A DNA stretch of 64,000 bases, taken from positions 62,001 through 126,000 of the forward strand of contig JAYWFU010000128.1 of NCBI GenBank assembly GCA_043778625.1, read 5' to 3'. The notes below the pieces were generated by a model. That model saw only the letters and a list, made by a program, of their open reading frames with translations. It was not told where the DNA came from and made no database searches. A program made the position numbers and the translations under genes. Numbering within the stretch: the first letter of the stretch is position 1; each line of letters starts with the position of its first letter. This stretch comes from JACMRI01 sp043778625. GTDB taxonomy: Bacteria; Bacteroidota; Bacteroidia; UBA4408. Below are positions 63,381 to 64,000 of the stretch, in pieces.

Positions 63381-63944
63381 ATGAAATATTTAATAATAGG
63401 TTTAGGTAACGTAGGCAACGAATATGCGCACACCCGGCACAACATTGGGTTTGATGTGTTAGACGCATTAGTAAAAGGTAGCGAAACTAATTTTACGTTA
63501 GACCGCCACGCACACGTTGCACACTACAAACACAAGGGCAAAACTTTAGTGTTAGTAAAACCTACTACCTACATGAACCTTAGTGGTAAGGCGGTACAGT
63601 ACTGGATGCAAAATCAAAAAATTGCGCTGGAAAACGTATTGGTTATTGTTGATGATTTGGCACTACCCGTAGGCGCTATACGCATACGCACCAAAGGATC
63701 GGACGCTGGGCATAACGGACTTAAAGACATACAGGCTGTGCTTAATACTAACGAATATACACGTGTGCGCTTTGGTATTGGTAACGATTACCCCAAGGGG
63801 CAGCAGGCTAATTTTGTATTGAGTAAATTTAAACTCGAAGAACAAATTATTATTAACGAAAAAATAGCCGTGTGTGTAGATGTTATAAAATCGTTTTGCA
63901 CAGCGGGTATCAATAACACCATGAACGCTTACAACAATAAATAA
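63381..63944 (+). CDS. pth: peptidyl-tRNA hydrolase
   Basis: A 187-residue enzyme that releases tRNA from stalled peptidyl-tRNA. N-terminal LIIGLGNVGNEYAHTRHNIGFDVLDAL carries the catalytic His in TRHNIGF; KPTTYMNLSGKAVQYW, VIVDDLALPVGAIRIR and GSDAGHNGLKDI (Asp and His) are the other signatures. Family-typical size. It is followed by the start of a secreted protein gene. Confidence 0.97.
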   Translation: MKYLIIGLGNVGNEYAHTRHNIGFDVLDALVKGSETNFTLDRHAHVAHYKHKGKTLVLVKPTTYMNLSGKAVQYWMQNQKIALENVLVIVDDLALPVGAIRIRTKGSDAGHNGLKDIQAVLNTNEYTRVRFGIGNDYPKGQQANFVLSKFKLEEQIIINEKIAVCVDVIKSFCTAGINNTMNAYNNK

Positions 63945-63955
63945 AAACAGAACTT

Positions 63956-64000
63956 ATGCGATACTTCATTTTATTTTATTTAGTACTTAGCACCGCTTTA
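63956..64000 (+). CDS. start of a probable secreted protein (truncated by window end)
   Basis: An ATG at 63956 begins a frame that runs to the window edge. The 15 residues MRYFILFYLVLSTAL look like the start of a signal peptide. Nothing can be said about the mature protein. The gene is 11 bases after pth. Confidence 0.5.
   Translation, partial: MRYFILFYLVLSTAL

Noticed and set aside
1..64000. CRISPR arrays, tRNA and rRNA genes
   Set aside because: I found no regularly spaced direct repeats of CRISPR type and no recognisable tRNA T-loop or rRNA sequence by eye; a dedicated search would be needed for short RNAs.

Overview
The window is chromosomal DNA from an AT-rich member of the Bacteroidetes, most likely of the Chitinophagia/Sphingobacteriia type. 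The evidence is C-terminal sorting domains of the type IX secretion system (T9SS), SCO, DUF3127, DUF4199-like and DCC-family proteins, Bacteroidetes-style tail-fibre/adhesin proteins with NVGIGTTTP-type motifs, short gene overlaps, and a match to the Bacteroidetes promoter (TTTG, 19 bases, TAnnTTTG) before the trigger-factor gene. I see no tRNA, rRNA or CRISPR array.

Layout. 1-3135: ligA (cut by the window edge) and a small plus-strand cluster (DUF4199-like membrane protein, hypothetical, DCC thiol oxidoreductase). 3225-6956: asparagine synthase, FAD oxidoreductase and SCO-like protein. 7059-10508: clpX and clpP on minus, divergent from tig. 10580-16420: rRNA/tRNA methylase, aminotransferase, beta-barrel protein, ubiX, polyprenyl synthase, sugar epimerase and small lipoproteins. 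16566-25033: a minus-strand surface region with an OmpA/TPR lipoprotein, a T9SS metallopeptidase, two tandem paralogous lipoproteins, a beta-barrel protein and a tail-fibre-like gene interrupted near a pentanucleotide repeat in its signal-peptide region. 25208-26192: a frameshifted IS1595-family element. 26382-32166: a large T9SS-type protein, an adhesin with internal repeats and an exosortase-family protein. 32173-40911: housekeeping and metabolic genes (class A beta-lactamase-like hydrolase, DUF3127, uridine phosphorylase, SirB1-like, gamma-carbonic-anhydrase-like, glycosyltransferase, mutY, tatD) with two copies of an intergenic palindrome. 40921-50109: a long minus-strand run (ppx, O-methyltransferase, M16 peptidase, holB, an ISP-like restriction-modification enzyme, a channel-like protein, proline dehydrogenase). 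50178-52449: aroB and aroA. 52451-53849: an IS200 tnpA remnant, then paaB and paaC without paaA, paaD or paaE. 53904-59558: FkbM methyltransferase, a T9SS glycoside hydrolase with a propeller-like repeat array and foreign-looking codon use, and a second secreted propeller protein. 59566-64000: SDR, double-VOC protein, cyanophycinase, nucleotidyltransferase, pth and the start of a secreted protein.

Most genes are ordinary core genes. The unusual parts are the surface-protein regions (18-32 kb and 54-59.5 kb), where secreted proteins, internal repeats, mobile-element debris and frame lesions cluster. The best candidates for a second look are the pentanucleotide-repeat gene at 23195-25033, the adhesin/exosortase pair at 29568-32166, the paired palindromes at 33405 and 37195, and the restriction enzyme set 3 bases in front of holB. 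I did not find a clear multi-gene defence or secretion system that is new as a whole.
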